Source of the DNA: Sphingomonadales bacterium
Lineage (GTDB): Bacteria; Bacteroidota; Bacteroidia; Flavobacteriales_D; Crocinitomicaceae
Length of the DNA: 64,000 nucleotides
Direction of reading: 5' to 3'
NCBI GenBank assembly: GCA_016872115.1
Contig: VHBC01000001.1
Coordinates: 1 to 64,000, forward strand
The stretch's first letter is position 1, and every line of letters begins with the position of its first letter. A program made the translations under genes and the position numbers. The notes under the pieces were generated by a model that did not search any database, was not told where the DNA came from, and worked only from the letters and a program-made list of their open reading frames with translations. This document shows positions 35,898 to 42,740 of this stretch, piece by piece.

Positions 35898-36704
35898 ATG
35901 TTTAAAAAAATTATTTATCTGGGTATATTGGCCTTTGGTTTGTGGAGTTGCAAAACTTCCGTTCAGCCAATGTATGTCAATACATCTGAATTGGCTTCCT
36001 TGAATACTGGGATGTCGAAAACAGAGGTGAAGTCCAAATTGGGTAACTTAAGTCCTTATGACATTTTAATGTATGAACAAGGCGGTTGTGAAGTTCACCA
36101 ATACAAGTATAAAACACCAGCTAAGATGACACTTCTGACCAGATTGGAAACAAAAGATGGACTATATGACGGAAATAAAAAATATGTCGATGAAGCAGAT
36201 GCCTATTTGGTTTATAAAAATGGTCAGCTTGAATCCGTGCTTACCAAAGCTGGTAAAGCCGATGTTCATGCGTTGCTTGCCGACATTAATGCCACAAAAG
36301 CAATGTGCAGTGAAGCTGGACTCAAAGGTTGTACAGATCCGAGCTCACTTACTTATAATCCAAATGCGCTTATTGACGACGGAAGTTGTGCATATTGTGA
36401 TTGTGGGTACATACCAAATCCAAATTACAACGCAAGCCGTCCAGACAGCGAATGCAATTCGAAATGTATTAAAATTCCAGGAACAGAGGCGCAGGCAGAA
36501 GAATGTACAAATTGTGATTTAATTGACAAATTGAGCAAGACAAACGCTAATGTCAATATCAACGTGAGTTTACCAGAAGGCAAAAATGGCACGAAAGAAA
36601 CTAAAGCAACTGCAGGAGAGAAAAAAACGCCAGAGGTGAAAAAGCCTGCGGCACCAAAAACAGGAGCGCCTCAGCCAGGTAAAAAACTAGTTAAAATGAA
36701 TTAA
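35898..36704 (+). CDS. Cysteine-rich BamE-like lipoprotein with a GCxDP repeat
   Basis: 268 residues with lipobox LGILAFGLWSC. Residues about 30-115 resemble a SmpA/BamE-type fold (LASLNTGMSKTEVKSKLG) and match the next gene's product in layout. Nine cysteines fall within 70 residues, starting MCSEAGLKGCTDPSSLTYNP and including one GCxDP repeat as in the cargo protein at 4343..6532. The C-terminus is a Lys/Pro/Thr-rich low-complexity tail (KKTPEVKKPAAPKTGAPQ). Likely anchored in the outer membrane facing the periplasm or the surface. Function unknown. Confidence 0.75.
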   Translation: MFKKIIYLGILAFGLWSCKTSVQPMYVNTSELASLNTGMSKTEVKSKLGNLSPYDILMYEQGGCEVHQYKYKTPAKMTLLTRLETKDGLYDGNKKYVDEADAYLVYKNGQLESVLTKAGKADVHALLADINATKAMCSEAGLKGCTDPSSLTYNPNALIDDGSCAYCDCGYIPNPNYNASRPDSECNSKCIKIPGTEAQAEECTNCDLIDKLSKTNANVNINVSLPEGKNGTKETKATAGEKKTPEVKKPAAPKTGAPQPGKKLVKMN

Positions 36705-36721
36705 TAATAAATCTACTCAAG

Positions 36722-37153
36722 ATGAAAAATATAAATATTTTATTAGGCATGATGATCAGCTTATTAGCGATTTCATGTGGGCCAGCTAAAGTTTTAAACA
36801 ACTATGCTACATCTACTGAAGAAATTTTAAAATTAGAAAAAGGTATGTCAGTTAGCGACGTAAATTCTGTATTAAAATCTGAACCAAAGGATATTTATTC
36901 CACAACGGCTGGTCAGACTAAAGTATTGGTTTACAAATACCGCCACGGCTATCAAAAAGTACCAACCAGCGCGCGCAACAATGAAAATTACCTGCGCGGT
37001 GGAACTCCGGTATACAAAGATGAAGCAAGCCTTTATGCAGTATTCGATTCAAAAACAAATGAGCTCATTTATTACATCACAGACTCAGGTCGTAAAATGG
37101 GTAAAAATGAACTCAACGAAGCTTTAAAGCTTAATTTGAAATCGATTAAATAA
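36722..37153 (+). CDS. BamE-like small lipoprotein
   Basis: 143 residues with a lipobox (MMISLLAISC). The body (EEILKLEKGMSVSDVNSVL, LVYKYRHGYQKV, YKDEASLYAVFDSKTNEL) shares the pattern LxxGMSxxxVxxxL...YKY...DEAxxYxVF with the preceding lipoprotein, so the two are diverged paralogues 17 nt apart. The GMS..V element resembles the SmpA/BamE fold, known in outer-membrane assembly, but equivalence to BamE is not shown. A terminator follows. Confidence 0.75.
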   Translation: MKNINILLGMMISLLAISCGPAKVLNNYATSTEEILKLEKGMSVSDVNSVLKSEPKDIYSTTAGQTKVLVYKYRHGYQKVPTSARNNENYLRGGTPVYKDEASLYAVFDSKTNELIYYITDSGRKMGKNELNEALKLNLKSIK

Positions 37154-37155
37154 CC

Positions 37156-37179
37156 AAAGCCCCTCAAGGGGCTTTTTTT
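37156..37179 (+). terminator. Terminator after the BamE-like lipoprotein pair
   Basis: AAAGCCCC-TCAA-GGGGCTTT, an 8-bp stem, followed by a T run 2 nt after the stop codon. Confidence 0.9.
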
Positions 37180-37191
37180 AACATTTTAATT

Positions 37192-37923
37192 ATGAAAAAA
37201 GTAATCTTTGTTTTTCTGTTTTTTGGTTTTTTAGCCAAAGCCCAGGATTTATCTTGGGGGGTTGTTTCAAATTCAGGTGTATCAAAAAACCTCACGTTAA
37301 TCAATTATGATACATATAATTCTTATTCTTGTGGAAGAGCTAATATTATCAATTTAGCTCTATACTTGAATTATAAAATTTGGGGTCCTATAAATTTAAA
37401 AACAGAACTTTTCACTCAAACCGACAATCAACCATTTGTAATGCAATATAACACCAAGGATTGGTACTATAATATAAATAATGGTGATAGTTATTATAGG
37501 CCAACTTATATTGTTTACAACATGGATATCAAAAATCGGACAATCGGGTTAGCAACAATATTAAATTTTAAATTAAGCAATTTTGATTTGTATTCAGGTA
37601 TTTCCTTTAATTTAATTAAAAGCACAAATTTAGAAGTAGATTATGGGTTAGATGTATATAGTAATCAACCTAGTTATTTAACGCCTGAATTTACCTCTGA
37701 AGAAATATTCTCTGCTAATACAGATTTAGCAAATTCTTATGCTGATTCAATATATTTAATTCCGAGTTTCCTTTCACCTGTCCAATTTCCTTATCAACAA
37801 TTAATTTCTCCTGTTTTTGGATTTCAATACCATTTGAATGCATTTAACATCGGCTACAGACGAAGTTATGGATGCCACCAACTCACAGTCGGTTACGACA
37901 TCGGACGCTACCGTTATGAATAG
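37192..37923 (+). CDS. Hypothetical outer-membrane protein, A+T-rich gene
   Basis: 243 residues with a signal peptide (MKKVIFVFLFFGFLAKAQ) and short amphipathic strands rich in Tyr and Asn (INLALYLNYKIWGPINLKTEL, FDLYSGISFNLIKS, LNAFNIGYRRSYG, LTVGYDIGRYRYE), consistent with a small barrel. Codons are visibly more A/T-rich than in the neighbours, which may hint at separate ancestry. It is 38 nt downstream of the lipoprotein pair but behind their terminator. No family recognised. Confidence 0.65.
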   Translation: MKKVIFVFLFFGFLAKAQDLSWGVVSNSGVSKNLTLINYDTYNSYSCGRANIINLALYLNYKIWGPINLKTELFTQTDNQPFVMQYNTKDWYYNINNGDSYYRPTYIVYNMDIKNRTIGLATILNFKLSNFDLYSGISFNLIKSTNLEVDYGLDVYSNQPSYLTPEFTSEEIFSANTDLANSYADSIYLIPSFLSPVQFPYQQLISPVFGFQYHLNAFNIGYRRSYGCHQLTVGYDIGRYRYE

Positions 37924-37942
37924 GAAGTAATTAAAAAAAACG

Positions 37943-37972
37943 AAAAGGAGGATTTGTTAATCCTCCTTTTTT
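37943..37972. terminator. Bidirectional terminator
   Basis: AAAAGGAGGATT pairs with AATCCTCCTTTT around a TGTT loop, with A and T runs on the flanks. It serves the convergent barrel gene and ABC exporter gene; the ABC stop codon lies in the stem. Confidence 0.88.
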
Positions 37973-39732
37973 GTTTGTGCATCTTTCTCCTGCTCTAACT
38001 GAAATTGATACAGTTCAAAATAGGAACCTTTTTGAGTTAAAAGTTCATCATGACTGCCAGATTCAACAATTTTACCTTTATCTAATACAATGATTTGAGT
38101 GGCATTTCGGATGGAAGAAATGCGGTGAGATACGATTATTGTTGTGCGCGCTGCCGCCCCCTTTTGAAGTTCATTGAGGATAATTTCTTCGGTTTCAGTA
38201 TCTACAGCACTGAGGCAATCATCGAGAACAAGTAGCTTTGGTTTTCTCAGTAGTGCTCTGGCAATAGAGAGCCTTTGTTTTTGTCCGCCACTTAGATTGA
38301 CGCCACGCTCTCCTAAAATCGTTTGAAACCCTTCTTGAAATTCTTCGATATTATGAAGAACATGTGCTTGAAGGCAAACTTCTCGGAGTTCTTCGGTTGT
38401 AATATCTGTTTGTTCTGATCCAAACTTAAGGTTGTTTTCAATGGTATCGGAAAACAAAAAAACGTCTTGAGGTACTACGGCTAATTGATGACGATAGTTT
38501 TCCAGAGAGTAGCTTTGCAACGATTGATTGGCAATCGTAATTTGACCTTCATTGACATCAAAATGCCGTGATATTAGACTGCAAATAGTCGACTTTCCGC
38601 TTCCTGTTGCGCCAATGATGGCTAAGGTTTCACCATTGCGAACCGTGAAAGATATTTGCTCAAGGACAGGTTGGTTGCTGTTTGGGTATTGAAAACTTAC
38701 ATTTTGAAAGGAGATACCTTTTTCAAGTGGGCAGGGCTGGGTAGAAATATCTTGAATGTCCGGTTTACGGGTTAAGAATTCATTGATGCGCTGCTGAGAA
38801 GCCGCTGCTCGTTGGATAATCGATGAAATCCAGCCCAAGCTTGCAAAGGGCCAAGTGAGGTTAGTGATGTACATAATAAACGCGACGATATCACCAACTT
38901 TCATTTTTTTCTCAAAGGTGAGTAAGCCGCCATAATAAATGGCAATCATGGAGCTCAGGCCAATTAGAAAGATAATTGTCGGGCTAAAAAAAGCATTGAC
39001 AAGCACCAAACGCATACTTTGCTTTTTGTAGCGCTCAGCGGAGGCACTTACTTTTTGGGTAATTTCGTTTTCGCGTTGGTAAGCTTTAATGATACGGATA
39101 CCGGCAAAGGATTCTTGGGCAAGTGTACTTAAAAAGGACTGTTCTTTTTGAACTTCAAGACTCATTCTATTCATTGTGGAGGAAACCTTGTAAATAAGAA
39201 TGGACATAATGGGTAAGGGCAGTAGCACATAAAGTGTAAGACTAGGTGAAATACTAATCATTTTACCTACAATGAGCATAAAGCTGACCACCAAGTTAAT
39301 GGTGTACATCATGCCTGGCCCAGCATACATCCGCACAAGTCCAACATCCTCTGAAATACGGTTCATAAGGTCGCCGGTGGCGTTTTGTTTGTAAAAGCGT
39401 TGATCTAGTGCTTGGTATTGATCGTAAATTTCTTTCTTGAGATCAAACTCGATGTAGCGAGACATCACGATGATGGTTTGACGCATCAAGAATAAGAAAA
39501 ATCCTTTGAGCAGTGAAAGCCCCATGTAGATGCCGCCAAGTTCTAGAGCCAACCAAAGTACGTTCTCTGAGGTAGGGTTGTTAATTTGATATTGAAATTG
39601 ATTGATGGAAGCACTAAAATAGGCAGGCATTTGAACGCCAAAATAATTACTGATTACAGTAAAAAGAATGCCGAGTAGAAAACGCCATTTGTACTTCAGA
39701 AAGTATTTATTGATGTATCGGAGGGACTTCAT
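37957..39732 (-). CDS. ABC exporter, fused permease and ATPase (MsbA-like)
   Basis: A homodimeric-type inner-membrane exporter. The 591-residue product has a six-helix transmembrane domain (about 15-310) with the coupling segment RISEDVGLVRMYAGPGM, then an ATPase domain: Walker A IIGATGSGKSTICSLI, Q-loop AVVPQDVFLFS, signature NLSGGQKQRLSIARALL, Walker B LLVLDDCLSAVD, and H-loop IIVSHRISS. The Walker B catalytic position is D (DDCLSAVDTE) where E is usual, which may slow hydrolysis or mean it pairs with another half. Substrate could be lipid or drug; not assignable. Confidence 0.92.
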   Translation of the reverse strand: MKSLRYINKYFLKYKWRFLLGILFTVISNYFGVQMPAYFSASINQFQYQINNPTSENVLWLALELGGIYMGLSLLKGFFLFLMRQTIIVMSRYIEFDLKKEIYDQYQALDQRFYKQNATGDLMNRISEDVGLVRMYAGPGMMYTINLVVSFMLIVGKMISISPSLTLYVLLPLPIMSILIYKVSSTMNRMSLEVQKEQSFLSTLAQESFAGIRIIKAYQRENEITQKVSASAERYKKQSMRLVLVNAFFSPTIIFLIGLSSMIAIYYGGLLTFEKKMKVGDIVAFIMYITNLTWPFASLGWISSIIQRAAASQQRINEFLTRKPDIQDISTQPCPLEKGISFQNVSFQYPNSNQPVLEQISFTVRNGETLAIIGATGSGKSTICSLISRHFDVNEGQITIANQSLQSYSLENYRHQLAVVPQDVFLFSDTIENNLKFGSEQTDITTEELREVCLQAHVLHNIEEFQEGFQTILGERGVNLSGGQKQRLSIARALLRKPKLLVLDDCLSAVDTETEEIILNELQKGAAARTTIIVSHRISSIRNATQIIVLDKGKIVESGSHDELLTQKGSYFELYQFQLEQEKDAQTKKED

Positions 39733-39742
39733 GGTTTTTTTC

Positions 39743-39750
39743 TACTTTTG
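39743..39750 (+). promoter_or_regulatory. -7 promoter box TACTTTTG before the leucine dehydrogenase operon
   Basis: A perfect TAnnTTTG box, 65 nt before the ATG at 39816. Confidence 0.5.
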
Positions 39751-39815
39751 CCAAGTTATTTGAGAGCGTAAAGTTACGTCAAATAAGAATTAGTGAACGA
39801 ACTCATTTCAAAAAC

Positions 39816-40907
39816 ATGTCAGACCTGACTATTTCTCCGATTGTCGATTCTTCCCTGAATCCCATCCTTTCACCCATGCACGCCATGGGGCATGAACACA
39901 TCCTTTTTTGTAACGATAGCGCAACCGGATTAAAAGCAATTATTGCCGTTCACAACACCGTTCTTGGGCCTGCGCTCGGTGGAACCAGAATGTGGATGTA
40001 TCAAAACGAACAAGAAGCACTTACAGATGTCATGCGTTTGTCCAGAGGGATGACTTATAAAAATGCCATTTCCCAACTAAATCTTGGTGGAGGTAAGGCC
40101 GTCATCATCGGCGATTCAAAAAGCATGAAATCAGAAGCGTTATTTCGTCGTTTTGGACAATTTGTAAATACCTTAGCAGGATCTTATATTACCGCTGAGG
40201 ACGTGGGTATTTCTCCGGAAGATATGGTGCACGTGAGCAAAGAAACAAAACATGTGGTTGGTTTGCCAGGCAAAAGTGGAGACCCTTCTCCAGTAACCGC
40301 TTTTGGTGTGTATATGGGCATGAAGGCAGCAGCCAAACATCAATATGGTTCAGATTCTTTGGCAGGCAAGAAAGTTGCCGTTCAAGGAATTGGTCATGTT
40401 GGCGCTTACTTAGTTGAGCATCTTGTTGCCGAAGGCGCGCAGGTGACTATTACCGACATTAACGAGGCGGCTTTGCAAGCGCTTAGCGCAAAGCATGGTG
40501 TAGCTGTGGTTGGTGTGAACGAAATCTATGACGTAGACATGGATATCTACGCTCCTTGTGCATTAGGTGCAACTGTCAACGACGACACGCTGACACGTTT
40601 AAAATGTGGTATCATTGCCGGTGCTGCCAATAATCAATTAAAAGACGAATTCAAGCACGGACAAATCCTAATGGATCGCGGCATCATTTATGCACCTGAT
40701 TTTGCACTAAACGCCGGCGGTGTAATCAATTGTTTCTCTGAAGTAGAAGGCTTGTCTTTGGAGTGGGCCAAACAAAAAGCTGCAGAAATCTATACTACCA
40801 TTGACAGCATTTTAACGCGTTCTAAACAAGAAGGTGTGCCTAGTTTTAAAATTGCGAACCTCATGGCCGAAGAACGCATTCAATCTAAAGGAAGCCTCAA
40901 TAAATAA
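39816..40907 (+). CDS. Leucine (branched-chain amino acid) dehydrogenase, Glu/Leu/Phe/Val family
   Basis: Oxidative deamination of leucine and related amino acids with NAD+ in the cytoplasm. The 363-residue length fits leucine dehydrogenase. Substrate domain: GPALGGTRMW, MTYKNAISQLNLGGGKAVIIGD with both catalytic lysines, TAEDVGISPEDM. NAD domain: VAVQGIGHVGAYLVEHLV, then APCALGATVND and GAANNQL. The C-terminus is YAPDFALNAGGVINCFSEV. nusB starts 1 nt after the stop. Together with the methylcrotonyl-CoA carboxylase-type gene it fits leucine use, though the two are far apart here. Confidence 0.93.
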   Translation: MSDLTISPIVDSSLNPILSPMHAMGHEHILFCNDSATGLKAIIAVHNTVLGPALGGTRMWMYQNEQEALTDVMRLSRGMTYKNAISQLNLGGGKAVIIGDSKSMKSEALFRRFGQFVNTLAGSYITAEDVGISPEDMVHVSKETKHVVGLPGKSGDPSPVTAFGVYMGMKAAAKHQYGSDSLAGKKVAVQGIGHVGAYLVEHLVAEGAQVTITDINEAALQALSAKHGVAVVGVNEIYDVDMDIYAPCALGATVNDDTLTRLKCGIIAGAANNQLKDEFKHGQILMDRGIIYAPDFALNAGGVINCFSEVEGLSLEWAKQKAAEIYTTIDSILTRSKQEGVPSFKIANLMAEERIQSKGSLNK

Positions 40908-40908
40908 T

Positions 40909-41856
40909 ATGCTCAATAGAAGACATCTTCGCATCAAAGTTTTGCAAGTCCTTTACGCCTTTTTTCAAGGTCAAGAAAGCGATGCACACAAAGCAGAAAA
41001 AGAATTGTTACTTTCGGTAGAACGCATGTACGATATGTACCTGTATTTATTGCTATCCTTGCCAGAATTACAGCGCGCTGCTCAAAATAGGCAGGCAGAG
41101 CTCAAAAAGAAATTGCGGCCAAGTCCAGAAGACCTGAATCCCAACATGAAGTTCGTAGAAAACCAGCTTATTAATCAACTAGCGAAGCACACCGGACTAT
41201 ATAAACTTGCAGAACAACGCAAAGTCAATTGGTTGGGAGCCGAAAGCCAAGAAATGTTCAGAAAACTATTTCTGCATTTGTCGGAGACCAGCAGCTACTT
41301 TGAACACATGAACAATGGGGTGAGCGGCCCGGACGAAGACCTTTCCTTTGCGCTACAAATTTTCAAGCAAGATGTAGCAAACGCCTCACTTTTGCAGCAC
41401 TTCTTTGATGAAAAATCCATCTACTGGACCGACGACCTCGATTTATGCGCCTCGATGGCCATCAAAACATTAAAAACATGGAAGTCAGGTGCGTCAATAG
41501 AAATATTGCCGCTCTACAAGCCCGACGACGACGAAAAGGATTTCATTTTGACGCTTCTGCATAAAACCATACAGTCCGATGTTGCGCACCAGGCTGATAT
41601 ATTAGCGCTTGCCGAAAACTGGGAACTTGACCGCATTGCTAAAATGGATATGCTCCTACTAAAGATGGGTCTGACTGAATTGCAGTTCTGTTCGAGTATT
41701 CCAACAAAAGTGACTATGAACGAATATATCGAGATTTCTAAATTTTACAGTACCCCAAAAAGCAACGTGTTTATCAATGGTATTCTAGATAAAGCGATTA
41801 CAAAGCTAAGCGCTGAAAAACGCATTCAAAAAATAGGCCGCGGCTTACTCAACTAA
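40909..41856 (+). CDS. nusB: Transcription antitermination factor NusB, long Bacteroidota form
   Basis: Binds boxA RNA with NusE for rRNA antitermination. The 315-residue product has an extended N-terminal half (MLNRRHLRIKVLQVLYAFFQ, typical NusB start) and the canonical NusB domain at the C-terminus (EDFILTLLHKTI-like DEKDFILTLLHKTIQ, IAKMDMLLLKMGLTELQF, IPTKVTMNEYIEISKFYS, FINGILDKAI). The true start is the ATG at 40909; the ORF track begins 25 codons earlier inside the dehydrogenase gene. DUF1573 and yajC follow, the usual order in this phylum. Confidence 0.94.
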   Translation: MLNRRHLRIKVLQVLYAFFQGQESDAHKAEKELLLSVERMYDMYLYLLLSLPELQRAAQNRQAELKKKLRPSPEDLNPNMKFVENQLINQLAKHTGLYKLAEQRKVNWLGAESQEMFRKLFLHLSETSSYFEHMNNGVSGPDEDLSFALQIFKQDVANASLLQHFFDEKSIYWTDDLDLCASMAIKTLKTWKSGASIEILPLYKPDDDEKDFILTLLHKTIQSDVAHQADILALAENWELDRIAKMDMLLLKMGLTELQFCSSIPTKVTMNEYIEISKFYSTPKSNVFINGILDKAITKLSAEKRIQKIGRGLLN

Positions 41857-41860
41857 TCAT

Positions 41861-42253
41861 ATGAAAGTACTTTCGTTATTTATTTTTTCCGTACTCTTCC
41901 TTTTTGCTTGCCAAAATGAGGCGTCAATAGAGGTAGGAGCAGAGACCACCATGCACTTTAAAAGCAAAATCCACTATGCTGGCACTGTTTATAAGGGGGA
42001 GGTCATCCGGGCTGAATTTGAAGTTGAAAACACAGGTGACAACCCGTTGGTATTCGGAGAGGTGCGACCTTCTTGTACGTGTACCTTAGCAAAAAAGCCG
42101 ACCAAACCGCTGATGCCAGGAAAGCGCACCAAAATTGTTGCCACTATCAATACCGATGAGCTGCATACAAAGCGCATTCACAAGGCAATTACAGTGATGA
42201 CCAATACGAGGCCAAATATTACCGTATTGCAAATCAAGGGAAGAATAAAATAA
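41861..42253 (+). CDS. DUF1573 lipoprotein
   Basis: 130 residues with a lipobox ([11 protein letters not shown]) and one Ig-like DUF1573 domain: [41 protein letters not shown]. The CxC pair in RPSCTCT is characteristic. The place nusB-DUF1573-yajC is conserved in Bacteroidota; function unknown, but it should sit in the periplasm on a lipid anchor. Confidence 0.9.
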   Translation: MKVLSLFIFSVLFLFACQNEASIEVGAETTMHFKSKIHYAGTVYKGEVIRAEFEVENTGDNPLVFGEVRPSCTCTLAKKPTKPLMPGKRTKIVATINTDELHTKRIHKAITVMTNTRPNITVLQIKGRIK

Positions 42254-42254
42254 C

Positions 42255-42262
42255 TACATTTG
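42255..42262 (+). promoter_or_regulatory. -7 promoter box TACATTTG before yajC
   Basis: A perfect TAnnTTTG box 20 nt before the yajC ATG, so yajC and the tRNA after it may have their own transcript. Confidence 0.45.
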
Positions 42263-42282
42263 TAGCTCAAAATTTAATAATT

Positions 42283-42561
42283 ATGTCAGGAGGAGGAGCA
42301 AATCAGTTGGTAATGATCATCTTGATGATCGGCGTTTTTTACTTTTTTATGATTCGTCCTCAAATGAAAAAGCAAAAAGAGCTCAAAAAGTTCCGCGAAG
42401 GTCTTAAAGCAGGTGACAAAATTGTAACCATTGGTGGTATTCACGGTAAAATTCTCGAGATCTCAGAAAACACTGTTCTGATTCAATCAGAAGGCACCAA
42501 ACTCCGTATAGAAAAAGCAGCAGTATCTTCTGCAATGGAAGACACGCTGCAAGCCAAATAA
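42283..42561 (+). CDS. yajC: Preprotein translocase subunit YajC
   Basis: A 92-residue accessory subunit of the Sec translocon with SecD/SecF. One transmembrane segment (about 7-24, [18 protein letters not shown]) is followed by the conserved [29 protein letters not shown] soluble domain (quoted in part: [14 protein letters not shown]). It ends 4 nt before a tRNA gene. Confidence 0.95.
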   Translation: MSGGGANQLVMIILMIGVFYFFMIRPQMKKQKELKKFREGLKAGDKIVTIGGIHGKILEISENTVLIQSEGTKLRIEKAAVSSAMEDTLQAK

Positions 42562-42565
42562 AAAA

Positions 42566-42639
42566 GGGGATGTAGCTCAGTTGGCTAGAGCGCTTGACTG
42601 GCAGTCAAGAGGTCGTGGGTTCGAATCCCATCTTCTCCA
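42566..42639 (+). tRNA. tRNA-Ala, anticodon GGC
   Basis: Cloverleaf: acceptor GGGGATG/CTTCTCC, D-arm GCTCAGTTGGCTAGAGC, anticodon stem CTTGA/TCAAG around CTGGCAG (anticodon GGC at 42600-42602), T-arm GTGGGTTCGAATCCCAT, discriminator A. The G3:U70 wobble pair is the alanine identity element. Position 6-67 is a T-T mismatch. CCA is not encoded. It starts 4 nt after yajC. Confidence 0.95.
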
Positions 42640-42740
42640 CGAAATACGATGTATAAATAATAACGGCGTTGCTGTTAGGTCAGAAATCTTTACTCGTAAG
42701 AAAGAGCGTAATGTCCTTACAAAACTGCTATTGGCCTAAT

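Noticed and set aside
42566-42639. tRNA as an integration site of a mobile element
   Set aside because: No integrase gene and no duplicated tRNA 3' end found nearby; the neighbour is the T9SS adhesin gene. The spacer 42640-42740 holds no feature I can support.
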